Position numbers and translations under genes: made by a program
NCBI RefSeq assembly: GCF_015706575.1
Contig: NW_024037050.1
Coordinates: 5,828,001 to 5,892,000 of the forward strand
Length of the DNA: 64,000 bases
Direction: 5' to 3'
Origin: Patiria miniata
Taxonomy: Eukaryota; Echinodermata; Asteroidea; Valvatida; Asterinidae
Notes under the pieces: generated by a model
The model's database searches: none
What the model was told of the DNA's origin: nothing
What the model saw: only the letters and a program-made list of their open reading frames with translations
Shown: one piece after another, positions 1 through 10,687 of the stretch
How positions within the stretch are numbered: position 1 is the stretch's first letter
Layout: the number at the start of each line of letters is the position of its first letter

Positions 1-54
1 CAGATATTCAATATTGGGAACAGCTCTGTGGTTGTTCACAACCACAATTTCTAG
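1..54 (+). mobile_element. 3' end of a T1 Helentron-like unit
   Basis: Only the last 54 bases of a unit lie in the window. They contain GGGAACAGCT, the 9-bp-stem hairpin TGTGGTTGT-TC-ACAACCACA, then ATTT and CTAG at 51-54, followed by T. This is the T1 3' terminus seen repeatedly downstream. A hairpin followed by CTAG and a host T is the classic 3' end of rolling-circle (Helitron/Helentron) transposons; assignment to that class is an inference from structure. Confidence 0.7.
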
Positions 55-68
55 TTTTTCCTTTTTTT

Positions 69-1456
69 AGCTGTTCCCAATTTCAATTGGGAACAGCTAT
101 TGTTTTCGTTAAAGTTTTTTTTTTTCCTTTTTTTTTTCTTCTTTTTCTTTTTCCACTTTTCCCCATAGGTTTTGTACACGTTTTTATTCTACAAGCCACT
201 TTGGCAATTATTTTAAATCCGATCAACTTTAAACTCAGCATAGTTATTAACCATCATCTAAGGATGTGTCCCGAAACGTTTCGTCATGCTGACGTCATCA
301 CGTGATTTATTATAGAATTTTGAATATTTAATTTTCCCCATAGACTTTGTACACAGAAATTTTAAAAAAAATGTCAATTTTCAGGGGGTATTTTCGACTC
401 TTTGCCAGTTATTCATTTACACCAATCTTTGTCCAAGCAAAGACCCTTATTCAAACAACATTGTGTAATGATGACGTCATAATGACGTCATCCGGTGTAT
501 ATTTATAGGCAATTAAATTGTGACACTTTTAATAATTAAAAATGTATAAGAAATCAACCGTACGCGTCCGCAGCATTCTGTTGCCGGCAAGTGGTAGAGT
601 AGGTTGAGGTCTTTATTTCATTCAGTGTGCGTGAAATCACGTGACCCTTGCTTCCGGTCGAAAAAGGCCAAAACCGGAAGTGGCTTATTATTTAAAAGTG
701 GTAATAGATATGAACTTGCTTTTAACGGTGTTAGTCTCTTGGCTGATAGTATTCTTCAAATCATATACCGATGACGTCATGCAATCTTCTAGCGCCCTCT
801 AGCGACAGGTTGAAAATTTGCAAAAATGTATTTTGAATAGATGTCTGTGGCGAAGTTAGTCGGAATCGCATAAATATTGGTGTATATGATGACCGTGACC
901 CACTTAAGACGTGTGCGAAGTTTAAGGTGTATGACGTCATCAAACCGGAAGTTATAATGAAAAGACCCTTTTTCCTTAGAAAATTCCTGAAAAATCAACC
1001 ATGGCAGTTTTTATATTAGTTTTTACTTTAATTGTCGATTTAAGGGTAGGTCTAAAACATTTGAAAGCTTTGAGGCAATAAACAAACTCGGACATGCCCT
1101 ACGCACGCTTATAACTTCAGGTTGACAATACCTCTGCTTTAAAACATGCACAGTGTCTCCACAATGTACATGTACATGCACGTACGTTGTACATATCGTA
1201 TGTCAGTCAGCCCGCAGCGCACGTGTTGCTGAGGTCAAATCCTGTCCACAGTGACCGTTTTAGCCGATTTTCGGCTAACTTTGACAAATTTTATGTTCAT
1301 AGTCAGGGACGTATTATTGATAAAAACAAATCATAATGCGGAAAAGCCCTATGTTCTGTTGCAAACAGACATAGATCTCTACTTATATGTCTATTGGTTC
1401 AACAGACATTCAATATTGGGAACAGCTCTGTGGTTGTTCACAACCACAATTTCTAG
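69..1456 (+). mobile_element. complete T1 Helentron-like non-autonomous element (1,388 bp)
   Basis: It starts with a perfect hairpin made of AGCTGTTCCCAATT, a 2-base loop, and its complement. A T tract and the module head CCATAGGTTTTGTACACG follow. The body carries five TGACGTCA sites, an inverted CTTCCGGT/ACCGGAAG pair, a GTACAT-rich stretch and TTTTAGCCGATTTTCGGCTA near 1258. The 3' end has ATTGGGAACAGCT (the 13-bp mirror of the 5' arm), the hairpin TGTGGTTGT-TC-ACAACCACA and CTAG at 1453-1456. T flanks both ends. About 75 bp before the end lies a complete T2-type end (GCGGAAAAGCC plus hairpin) whose CTAG reads CTAC. No open frame resembles a Rep/helicase, so it would need an enzyme supplied in trans. 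Confidence 0.72.
290..939 (+). promoter_or_regulatory. cluster of CRE, E-box and ETS-like sites inside a T1 unit (representative)
   Basis: TGACGTCA octamers lie at 290-297, 472-479, 483-490, 772-779 and 932-939. The pair at 472/483 is spaced 11 bp, about one helical turn. CACGTG lies at 638-643, and CTTCCGGT (651-658) is mirrored by ACCGGAAG (673-680). These match the CREB/ATF, bHLH (MITF/TFEB/USF) and ETS consensus cores. The same set recurs in nearly every unit. The motifs are seen directly; any binding or regulatory effect is inferred. Confidence 0.4.
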
Positions 1457-1458
1457 TT

Positions 1459-2847
1459 AGCTGTTCCCAATTTCAATTGGGAACAGCTATTGTTTTCGTT
1501 AAAGTTTTTTTTTTTCCTTTTTTTTTTTCTTCTTTTTCTTTTTCCACTTTTCCCCATAGGTTTTGTACACGTTTTTATTCTACAAGCCACTTTGGCAATT
1601 ATTTTAAATCCGATCAACTTTAAACTCAGCATAGTTATTAACCATCATCTAAGGATGTGTCCCGAAACGTTTCGTCATGCTGACGTCATCACGTGATTTA
1701 TTATAGAATTTTGAATATTTAATTTTCCCCATAGACTTTGTACACAGAAATTTTAAATAAAATGTCAATTTTCAGGGGGTATTTTCGACTCTTTGCCAGT
1801 TATTCATTTACACCAATCCTTGTCCAAGCAAAGACCCTTATTCAAACAACATTGTGTAATGATGACGTCATAATGACGTCATCCGGTGTATATTTATAGG
1901 CAATTAAATTGTGACACTTTTCATAATTAAAAATGTATAAGAAATCAACCGTACGCGTCCGCAGCATTCTGTTGCCGGCAAGTGGTAGAGTAGGTTGAGG
2001 TCTTTATTTCATTTAGTGTGCGTGAAATCACGTGACCCTTGCTTCCGGTCGAAAAACGCCCAAACCGGAAGTGGCTTATTATTTAAAAGTGGTAATAGAT
2101 ATGAACTTGCTTTTAACGGTGTTAGTCTCTTGGCTGATAGTATTCTTCAAATCATATACCGATGACGTCATGCAATCTTCTAGCGCCCTCTAGCGACAGG
2201 TTGAAAATTTGCAAAAATGTATTTTGAATAGATGTCTGTGGCGAAGTCAGTCGGAATCGCATAAATATTGGTGTATATGATGACCGTGACCCACTTAAGA
2301 CGTGTGCGAAGTTTAAGGTGTATGACGTCATCAAACCGGAAGTTATAATGAAAAGACCCTTTTTCCTTAGAAAATTCCTGAAAAATCAACCATGGCAGTT
2401 TTTATATTAGTTTTTACTTTAATTGTCGATTTAAGGGTAGGTCTAAAACATTTAAAAGCTTTGAGGCAATAAACAAACTCGGACATGCCCTACGCACGCT
2501 TATAACTTCAGGTTGACAATACCTCTGCTTTAAAACATGCACAGTGTGTCCACAATGTACATGTACATGCACGTACGTTGTACATGTCGTATGTCAGTCA
2601 GCCCGCAGCGCACGTGTTGCTGAGGTCAAATCCTGTCCACAGTGACCGTTTTAGCCGATTTTCGGCTAACTTTGACAAATTTTATGTTCATAGACAGGGA
2701 CGTATTTTTGATAAAAACAAATCATAATGCGGAAAAGCCCTATGTTCTGTTGCAAACAGACATAGATCTCTACTTGAATGTCTATGGGTCCAACAGATAT
2801 TCAATATTGGGAACAGCTCTGTGGTTGTTCACAACCACAATTTCTAG
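1459..2847 (+). mobile_element. complete T1 Helentron-like element (1,389 bp)
   Basis: It begins two bases after the preceding CTAG with the AGCTGTTCCCAATT hairpin and ends at CTAG 2844-2847. It has the same internal order as the unit at 69-1456. It shares private variants with the unit at 28,600-29,988 (for example ATCCTTGTCC, GAAAAACGCCC, GAAGTCAGTCGG, ATAGACAGGG). I found no difference between those two copies where I compared them, and both are 1,389 bp, so they are probably recent copies of one source. The internal dead T2 end (CTAC) is present. Confidence 0.72.
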
Positions 2848-4195
2848 TTTTTTCTTCTTTTTCTTTTTCCACTTTTCCCAATAGGTTTTGTACACGTTTT
2901 TATTCTACAAGTCACTTTGGCAATTATTTTAAATCCGATCAACTTTAAACTCAGCATAGTTATTAACCATCATCTGACGATGTGTGCCGAAACATTTCGT
3001 CATGCTGACGTCATCACGTGATTTATTATAGAATTTTGAATATTAAATTTTTCCCATAGACTTTGTACACAGAATTTTTTTTTAAATGTCAATTTTCAGA
3101 GGGCATTTTCGACTCTTTGCCAGTAATTCATTTACACCAATCTTTGTCCAAGCAAAGACCCTCATTCAAACAACATTGTGTAATGATGACGTCATGATGA
3201 CGTCATCCGGTGTTTATTTATAGGCCATTAAATTGTGACACTTTTAATATTTAAAAATGCATAAGAAATCAACCGTACGCGTCCGCAGCATTCTGTTGCC
3301 GGCAAGTGGTAGAGTAGGTTGAGGTCTTTATTTCATTCAGTGTGCGTGAAATCACGTGACCCTTGCTTCCGGTCGAAAAAGGCCCAAACCGGAAGTGGCT
3401 TATTATTTAAAAGTGGTAATAAATATGAACTTGCTTTCAACGGTGTTAGTCTCTTTGCTGATAGTATTCTTCAAATCATCTACCAATGACGTCATGCAAT
3501 CTTCGAGCGCCCTCTAGCGACAGGTTGAAAATTTTCAAAAATGTATTTTGAATAGATGTCTGTGGCGAAGTATGTCGGAATCGCCTAAATATTGGTGTAC
3601 ATAATGACCTTGACCCACTTAAGACGTGTGCGAAGTTTAAGGTGTATGACGTCATCATACCGGAAGTTATAATGAAAAGACCCCTTTTCCTTAGAAAATT
3701 CCTGAAAAATCAACCATGCCAGTTTTTATATTAGTTTTTACTTAAATTGTCTATTGAAGGGTAGGTCTAAAACATTTGAAAGCTCTGAGGCAATAAGCAA
3801 ACTCGGACATGCCCTGCGCACGCTTAAAACATCAGGTTGACAATACCTCTGCTTTGAAACATGCACAGGACGTCCACAATGTACAGTACATGTACATGTA
3901 CATGCACGTACGTTATACATATCGTATGTCAGTCAGCCCGCGCACAGCGCACGTGTTGCTGAGGTCAAATCCTGTCCACAGTGACCGTTTTAGCCGATTT
4001 CCGGCTTAGTTTGACAGATTTTATGTTCATGCATAGTCTGGGACGTATTATTGATAAAAACAAATCATAATGCGGAAAAGCCCTATCTTCTGTTGCAAAC
4101 AGACATAGATCTCTACTTATTTTATATGTCTATGGGTCCAACAGATAATCAATATTGGGAACAGCTCTGTGGTTGTTCACAACCACAATTTCTAG
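2848..4195 (+). mobile_element. T1 unit lacking its 5' hairpin
   Basis: It starts directly in the T/C tract after the previous CTAG and runs through a standard T1 body to the hairpin and CTAG at 4192-4195. The 5' AGCTGTTCCC hairpin is absent. This is what nesting predicts if a later element landed in this unit's T tract, leaving the 5' end further left and outside the window. It has diverged more from the 69-1456 unit than the 1,459 copy has, so it is probably older. Confidence 0.65.
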
Positions 4196-5459
4196 TTTTA
4201 TTTCTTTTTGTCGCCAAAATCCCATAGACTTTGTACACGTTTTTTCTACACGCCACTTTTGGCATTAATCTTTGTCAGACATCATTCAAAGTTAGCATAA
4301 GCATAGTCCCTATAGCAAAGATGTGCCCCGAAGATTGACGTCATGGTGACGTCATCGACTAATTTATTATAGATTTTTGAATATTTAATTTTTCCCATAG
4401 ACTTTGTACACGGAATTTAAAAAAATTGTCGATTTTCAAAGGGAATTTTTGACTCTTTGCCAGTAATTCATTTACACCAATCTTTGTCCAAGCTAAGACC
4501 CTAATTAAAACAACATTGTGTAATGATGACGTCATGATGACGTCATCCGGTGTTTATTTATGGGCAGTTAAATTGTGACACTTTAAATATTTAAAAATGC
4601 ATAAGAAATCAACAATACGCGTCCGCAGCATTCTTTTGCTGGCAAGTGGTAGAATAGGTTGAGGTCTTTATTTCATTCAGTGTGCGTGAAATCACGTGAC
4701 CCTTGCTTCCGGTCGAAAAAGGCCAAAACCGGAAGTGGCTTATTATTTGAAAGTGGTAATAGATATGAACTTGCTTTCAACGGTGTTAGTGTCTTGGCTA
4801 ATAGTATTTTTCAAATCATCTACCGATGATGTCATGCAATTTTCGAGCGCCCTCTAGCGACAGGTTGAACATTTTCAAAAATGTATTTTGAATAGATGTC
4901 TGTGGCAAAGTTTGTCGGAATCGCCTAAATATTAGTGTATATGATGACCTTGACCCACTTAAGACTTTTGCGAAGTTTTAGGCATATGACGTCATCAGAC
5001 CGGAAGTTATAATGAAAAGACCCTTTTTCCTTTGAAAATTCCTGAAAAATCAACCATGGCAGTTTTTATATTTGTTTTTACTTTAATTGTCGATTTAAGG
5101 GTAGGTCCAAAACAATTCAAAGTTTTGAGGCAATAAGCTAACTCGGTCATACCCTGCGCACGCTTAAAACTTCAGGTTGACAATACCTCTGCTTTAAAAC
5201 ATGCACAGGGCGTCCACAATGTACATGTACATGCACGTACATTGTACATACGCACATACATCGTATGTCAGTCAGCCTGCAGCGCACGTGTGGCTGAGGT
5301 CAAATCCTGTCCACTGTGACCGTTTTAGCTGATATTAGGCTAACTTTGACAGATTAAATGTTCATTCATGCGCATAGTCAAGGATGTATTATTGATAAAA
5401 AAAAAAATCATAATGCGGAAAAGCCCTGTGTTCTGTTGCAAACAGACATACAGCTCTAG
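4196..5459 (+). mobile_element. T2 unit lacking its 5' hairpin
   Basis: It opens with the T2-type leader (TTTTTGTCGCCAAAATCCCATAG, of which CATAGACTTTGTACACG is the module head). It then follows a body homologous to T1 from about the TTTGCCAGTAATTCATTTAC block onward. It ends with GCGGAAAAGCC, the hairpin around TTCTGTTGCAAACAGA, and CTAG at 5456-5459. No T1-type tail follows, so here the T2 end is itself the terminus. Confidence 0.65.
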
Positions 5460-5461
5460 TT

Positions 5462-5526
5462 AGCTGTTCCCAATTTCAATTGGGAACAGCTATTGTTTTC
5501 GTTATAGTTTTTTTTTTTCCTTTTTT
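5462..5526 (+). mobile_element. isolated T1 5' end (hairpin plus T tract)
   Basis: A T1 5' hairpin begins at 5462 and its T tract is broken at 5527 by another T1 5' hairpin. It reads as the left end of an older element whose remainder lies beyond the inserted units, after 8393. The sequence after 8393 is of T3/B type rather than T1, so I cannot identify its partner with certainty. Confidence 0.5.
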
Positions 5527-5580
5527 AGCTGTTCCCAATTTCAATTGGGAACAGCTATTGTTTTCGTTAAAGTTTTTTTT

Positions 5581-7057
5581 GGCTTTTCCGCATAGTGCGG
5601 AAAAGCCTTTGTTTTTGTTCTCATTTTTTTTTTTTTCCTTCTTCTTTTTGTCGCCAAAACCCCATAGACTTTGTGCACGTTTTTTCTCAGTGCCACTTTT
5701 GGCAGTAATCTTTGTCATACATCATTCAAAGTTTGCATAAGCATAGTCCCTATAGCAAAGATGTGTCCCGAAGATTGACGTCATGGTGACGTCATTGACT
5801 AATTTATTATAGATTTTTGAATATTAAATTTTTCCCATAGACTTTGTACAGAGAAATTTAAAAACACATGGTCGCTTTTCAAAGGGCATTTTCGACTCTT
5901 TGCCAGTAATTCATTTACACCAATCTTTGTCCAAGCAAAGACCCTAATTCAAACAACATTGTGGAATGATGACGTCATGATGACGTCATCCTGTGTTGAT
6001 TTATAGGCAATTAAATTGTGACACTTTTAATATTTAAAAATGCATAAGAAATCAACCGTACGCGTCCGCAGCATTCTGTTGCCGGCAAGTGGTAGAGTAG
6101 GTTGAGGTCTTTATTTCATTCAGTGTGCGTGAAATCACGTGACCCTTGCTTCCGGTCGAAAAAGGCCAAAACCGGAAGTGGCTAATCATTTGAAAGTGGT
6201 AATAGATATGAACTTGCTTTCAACGGTGTTAGTCTATTGGCCAATAGTATTCTTCAAATCATCTATCAATGACGTCATGCAATCTTCGAGCGCCCTCTAG
6301 CGACAGTTTGAAAATTTGCAAAAATGTGTTTTGAATAGATGTCTGTGGCGAAGTTTGTCGGAATCGCCTAAATATTGATGTATATGATGACCTTGACCCC
6401 CTTAAGACGTGTGAGAAGTTTTAGGCGTATGACGTCATCAGACCGGAAGTTATAATGAAAAGACACTTTTTCCTTTGAAAATTCCTGAAAAATCAACCAT
6501 GGCAGTTTTTATATTTGTTTTTACTTTAACTGTCGACTTAAGGGTAGGTCTAAAACATTTCAAAGCTTCGAGGCAATAAGCGAACTCGAACATGGCCTGC
6601 GCACGCTCAAAACTTCAGGTTGACAATATACCTCTGCTTTAAAACATGCATAGGAATTTCACAATGTACATGTACATGCACGTACGTTGTACATACACAC
6701 ATACATCGTATGTCAGTCAGCCCGCAGCGCTCGCGCACGTGTTGCTGAGGTCAAATCCTGACCATAGTGACCGTTTTAGCCGATTTTCGGCTAACTTTGA
6801 CAAAACATGCACAGGACGTCCACAATGTACATGTACATGCACGTACGTTGTTCATACGCACATATATCGTATGTCAGTCAGCCCGCAGGGCACGTGTTGC
6901 TGAGGTCAAATCCTGACCACAGTGACCGTTTTAGCAGATTTTCGGCTAACTTTGACAGACTTTATGTTCATGCATAGTCAGAGACGTATTATTGATTAAA
7001 AAAAATCATAATGCGGAAAAGCCCTATGTTCTGTTGCAAACAGACATAGATCTCTAG
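5581..7057 (+). mobile_element. complete T2 Helentron-like element (1,477 bp)
   Basis: The 5' end is a hairpin of GGCTTTTCCGCA and TGCGGAAAAGCC with a 3-base loop, followed by TTTGTTTTTGTTCTC and a T tract. The 3' end has ATGCGGAAAAGCC (13-bp mirror of the 5' arm), a hairpin around TTCTGTTGCAAACAGA, and CTAG at 7054-7057. Insertion is T|T. The leader contains TTGTCGCCAAAACCCCATAG. It is about 160 bp longer than a simple T2 because of an internal duplication (see 6641-6958). Confidence 0.72.
6641..6958 (+). repeat. internal tandem duplication in the T2 element, period 162 bp
   Basis: The block from AAAACATGCA to CTAACTTTGACA occurs twice in a row, starting at 6641 and 6803. It holds the GTACATGTACATGCACGTAC stretch, the GTCAGTCAGCC segment and the AGCCGATTTTCGGCT palindrome. 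No other unit in the window has this block twice. The two copies have since diverged at a few positions. Confidence 0.75.
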
Positions 7058-8393
7058 TTTTTCCTTTTTTTTTTTCTTCTTTTTCTTTTTCCACTTTTCC
7101 CCATAGGTTTTGTACACGTTTTTATTCTACAAGCCACTTTGGCAATTATTTTAAATCCGATCAACTTTAAACTCAGCATAGTTATTAACCATCATCTAAG
7201 GATGTGTCCCGAAACGTTTCGTCATGCTGACGTCATCACGTGATTTATTATAGAATTTTGAATATTTAATTTTCCCCATAGACTTTGTACACAGAAATTT
7301 TAAAAAAAATGTCAATTTTCAGGGGGTATTTTCGACTCTTTGCCAGTTATTCATTTACACCAATCTTTGTCCAAGCAAAGACCCTTATTCAAACAACATT
7401 GTGTAATGATGACGTCATGATGACGTCATCCGGTGTATATTTATAGGCAATTAAATTGTGACACTTTTAATAATTAAAAATGTATAAGAAATCAACCGTA
7501 CGCGTCCGCAGCATTCTGTTGCCGGCAAGTGGTAGAGTAGGTTGAGGTCTTTATTTCATTCAGTGTGCGTGAAATCACGTGACCCTTGCTTCCGGTCGAA
7601 AAAGGCCAAAACCGGAAGTGGCTTATTATTTAAAAGTGGTAATAGATATGAACTTGCTTTTAACGGTGTTAGTCTCTTGGCTGATAGTATTCTTCAAATC
7701 ATATACCGATGACGTCATGCAATCTTCTAGCGCCCTCTAGCGACAGGTTGAAAATTTGCAAAAATGTATTTTGAATAGATGTCTGTGGCGAAGTTAGTCG
7801 GAATCGCATTAATATTGGTGTATATGATGACCGTGACCCACTTAAGACGTGTGCGAAGTTTAAGGTGTATGACGTCATCAAACCGGAAGTTATAATGAAA
7901 AGACCCTTTTTCCTTAGAAAATTCCTGAAAAATCAACCATGGCAGTTTTTATATAGTTTTTACTTTAATTGTCTATTGAAGGGTAGGTCTAAAACATTTA
8001 AAAGCTTTGAGGCAATAAACAAACTCGGACATGCCCTACGCACGCTTATAACTTCAGGTTGACAATACCTCTGCTTTAAAACATGCACAGTGTGTCCACA
8101 ATGTACATGTACATGCACGTACGTTGTACATATCGTATGTCAGTCAGCCCGCAGCGCACGTGTTGCTGAGGTCAAATCCTGTCCACAGTGACCGTTTTAG
8201 CCGATTTTCGGCTAACTTTGACAAATTTTATGTTCATAGTCAGGGACGTATTATTGATAAAAACAAATCATAATGCGGAAAAGCCCTATGTTCTGTTGCA
8301 AACAGACATAGATCTCTACTTGTATGTCTATGGGTCCAACAGATAATCAATATTGGGAACAGCTCTGTGGTTGTTCACAACCACAATTTCTAG

Positions 8394-9728
8394 TTTCTTT
8401 TTTTTTTTCTTTTTTTTCTTTTTCTCTTTCAGACTCTTCTCCATAGGGTTTGTACACGTTTTTTCTTCTGCAAGGGCACTTTGGCACTTTCTTAAATTGC
8501 ATAAACCTCAGACTTGACACACACTTAGACCACCATCCACAGATGGTCCTCGAAGAAATTCGTAATCATGACGTCATCAAGTGTCAAGTTACGTAACATT
8601 AAAGGTGCATTTTTTGTCCATAGGGTTTGTACACGTTCTTTTCTCCATAGGGTTTGTACACGTTCTTTTCTCCATAGGGTTTGTACACGTTCTTTTCTCC
8701 ATAGGGTTTGTACACGTTCTCTTCTCCATAGGGTTGATATTGGGATCTGTTATATTTGATAATATAGGTGAAATCATAGTGACTTTATTTGCTGTCAAGT
8801 GAGGGCACCCTGACTTTGCATCGTTTCCATTCCCATGGCTCCCATCTTCTTTTCGCTTTTTTCGCTTTGATTTTTTAGTTGGTTATATTCTTGTCAGACC
8901 TCGCACACAACTGTGGCACTGTTAAAGTTGTTTGCTGCCCTCTAGTGTTTTAAATGATCTACCTATAATGAAACGTTCGAGATTGTCAGGATTATATTTC
9001 GGGGGGCAAAATTACATATAATCTGAGGAATCAATGTGTGCAGTTAAAAGGAGACAGTCATGTGACGAATGCAGGGGGCGGGGATAAAAGGATATCATCA
9101 GAGAAGGGCAAAACTGGATACCAAGTGATGATTTGGGCAGTCATATACATGTAGGCTGATAACGTTTTCAAAAAAATCAGAGGTGCTTGGTAAACTACAT
9201 GTATATAAAGAATACAATATTCACATAGAAGCACCCCCCCCCCATTGCACAACCATGCCCATTGCCTACCATGTGAGAAAAAAATCATCCTTGTTTGCCA
9301 TTCAAGTGTCAATAGAAATGACTTCACACTATTTTTCATTTGTTTACCAGGTAGTTTGCTTTACATAATCACTCTTAGAATCAGAGACATGTGTCCTGAA
9401 TTACAAAATCTTACACAAGTCAGATGTAACCCGGACACCAAAATTGGACCCTAAATTTATGGAATCACCCACCTACGCTTTGAACGCGCACCCGTTCCCA
9501 AACGCAAAGAGAAGAGGACTGTGCACACATTGAACCACGTGGATTTAGGACGTCTGACATAAATCGACTTCACACACTTGGCACACACGGCAAAAACTTA
9601 GAATCCCAACACAAAGGTTCTGGGTTCGATAGCCGCCGATGGCCACGTCAATCTTTTTCATTCAAAGACAGAAAAAAACACCGAAACAGCTCGGTGTTTG
9701 TTTACCTACAAACACAACGTCCGTCTAG
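8394..9728 (+). mobile_element. T3 (B-type) Helentron-like unit, heterogeneous interior
   Basis: After a T/C tract it has the B-module signature: CCATAGGGTTTGTACACG, CACTTTGGCACTTTC, CACACTTAGACCACCATCC, then TGACGTCATCAAGTG. It ends with CGAAACAGCT, a hairpin of GTGTTTG and its complement, and CTAG at 9725-9728. No 5' mirror sequence was found. The stretch of about 8,840-9,660 matches no other module and I recognise nothing in it. A 10-C run lies near 9233. It may be an insertion or captured host DNA. Confidence 0.5.
8618..8737 (+). repeat. 27-bp minisatellite of the module head
   Basis: CCATAGGGTTTGTACACG plus TTCTTTTCT repeats at 8618, 8645, 8672, 8699 and 8726: four full 27-bp copies and one partial. 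The 27-bp period keeps one frame open on each strand, which explains the repetitive short peptides there. The repeated piece is the conserved head found at the start of modules throughout the array. Confidence 0.85.
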
Positions 9729-10687
9729 TTTTTTTTTCTCCTCTTTCAGTCATTCCCCCATATGTTTTGTACACATTTTCCTTCTACCAGTCCACTTTGG
9801 CACTTTGGTAAATCAGATCGACGTTACACTTGGTACACACTTAGACCATCACCCACAGATGGTCCTAGAAGAAATTCGCCATCATGACGTCATCAAGTGT
9901 CAGGTTACGTAACATAAAAGGTGCATTTTTACTCCATAGGTTTTGTACACATTTTCCTTCAATCAGTACATTTTGGCACTTTCATAGATCTGATTGACTT
10001 CAGACTTCAGACTTGGCAGACACGCATATCACCAACCGCAGATGGTCCTATAAGGTTTTCGTAATGTTGACGTCATCAGGTGTCATGTGAGGGCGCCCTA
10101 ACTTTGCATTTGTTGCAGCCCTGTAACTATACTTAAGTATGGGTCCGATTGCGTTGAAACTTTGCATGCCCTCACATTGGGGTGTGTTTCGTGTGGCAAT
10201 ATAGGTGACGTCATCGCGACGTCATTAGCTGTCATGTGAGGGCGCCCTAACTTTGCATAATTTCCATATCCCCACGAGTATGCATCCGATTTGGTTGAAG
10301 CTTTGCATTCACACAAACTTGAATCCGTTATACACCAGAATATAGGTTAAGTCAAGGTGACGTCATCGGTCGTCATGTGAGGGCGCCCTCACATAGCATC
10401 ATTTGCAGCCCTATATCTTTGTAAGCATGGGTCCCATTGCGTTGAAACTTTGAATGCCCTCATATTGGGAAGTGTTAATGTGAAAATATCGGTGGCGACA
10501 GTATCACTTCTGTGGTCGTCATGTGAGGGCGCCCTAACCTTGCATCTTTTAAAGCCCTTTATCTCCGCAACTATTCGTCCGAATCGGTTTAAACTGTGCA
10601 TGCACTAATAGTCGTCATAATATCATGTCCTTGTCAAATAATGTAACAGTCGAAACAGCTTGTGTTTGTCCACAAACACATTTCTAG
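9729..10687 (+). mobile_element. T3 (B-type) unit with four ~145-bp modules
   Basis: Two 'CCATAG-TTTTGTACAC' modules are followed, from about 10,078 to 10,610, by four copies of a GTGAGGGCGCCCT... module of about 145 bp (GAGGGCGCCC, GTTGAAACTTTGCATGCC, TGACGTCAT). It ends in CGAAACAGCT, the hairpin TGTGTTTGT-CC-ACAAACACA, TTT and CTAG at 10,684-10,687. Confidence 0.58.

Larger units (their letters stand above)
5527..8393 (+). mobile_element. T1 element split by a T2 element
   Basis: The 5' hairpin starts at 5527 and the T tract is interrupted at 5581 by a complete T2 element (5581-7057). T1 sequence resumes at 7058 with the rest of the T/C tract and ends at CTAG 8390-8393. Total span minus the 1,477-bp insert is 1,390 bp, matching the intact T1 units of 1,388-1,389 bp. 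This arithmetic strongly supports a clean nested insertion without loss. Confidence 0.75.

Noticed and set aside
2642-2884. Small conserved frames repeated in each unit (for example MTVLADFRLTLTNFMF...)
   Set aside because: They recur because units are copies; frames break freely between copies, so there is no sign of protein selection.
9600-9660. B-box-like GGGTTCGATAGCC suggesting a tRNA or SINE
   Set aside because: No A-box at the right distance and no tRNA fold; probably chance.
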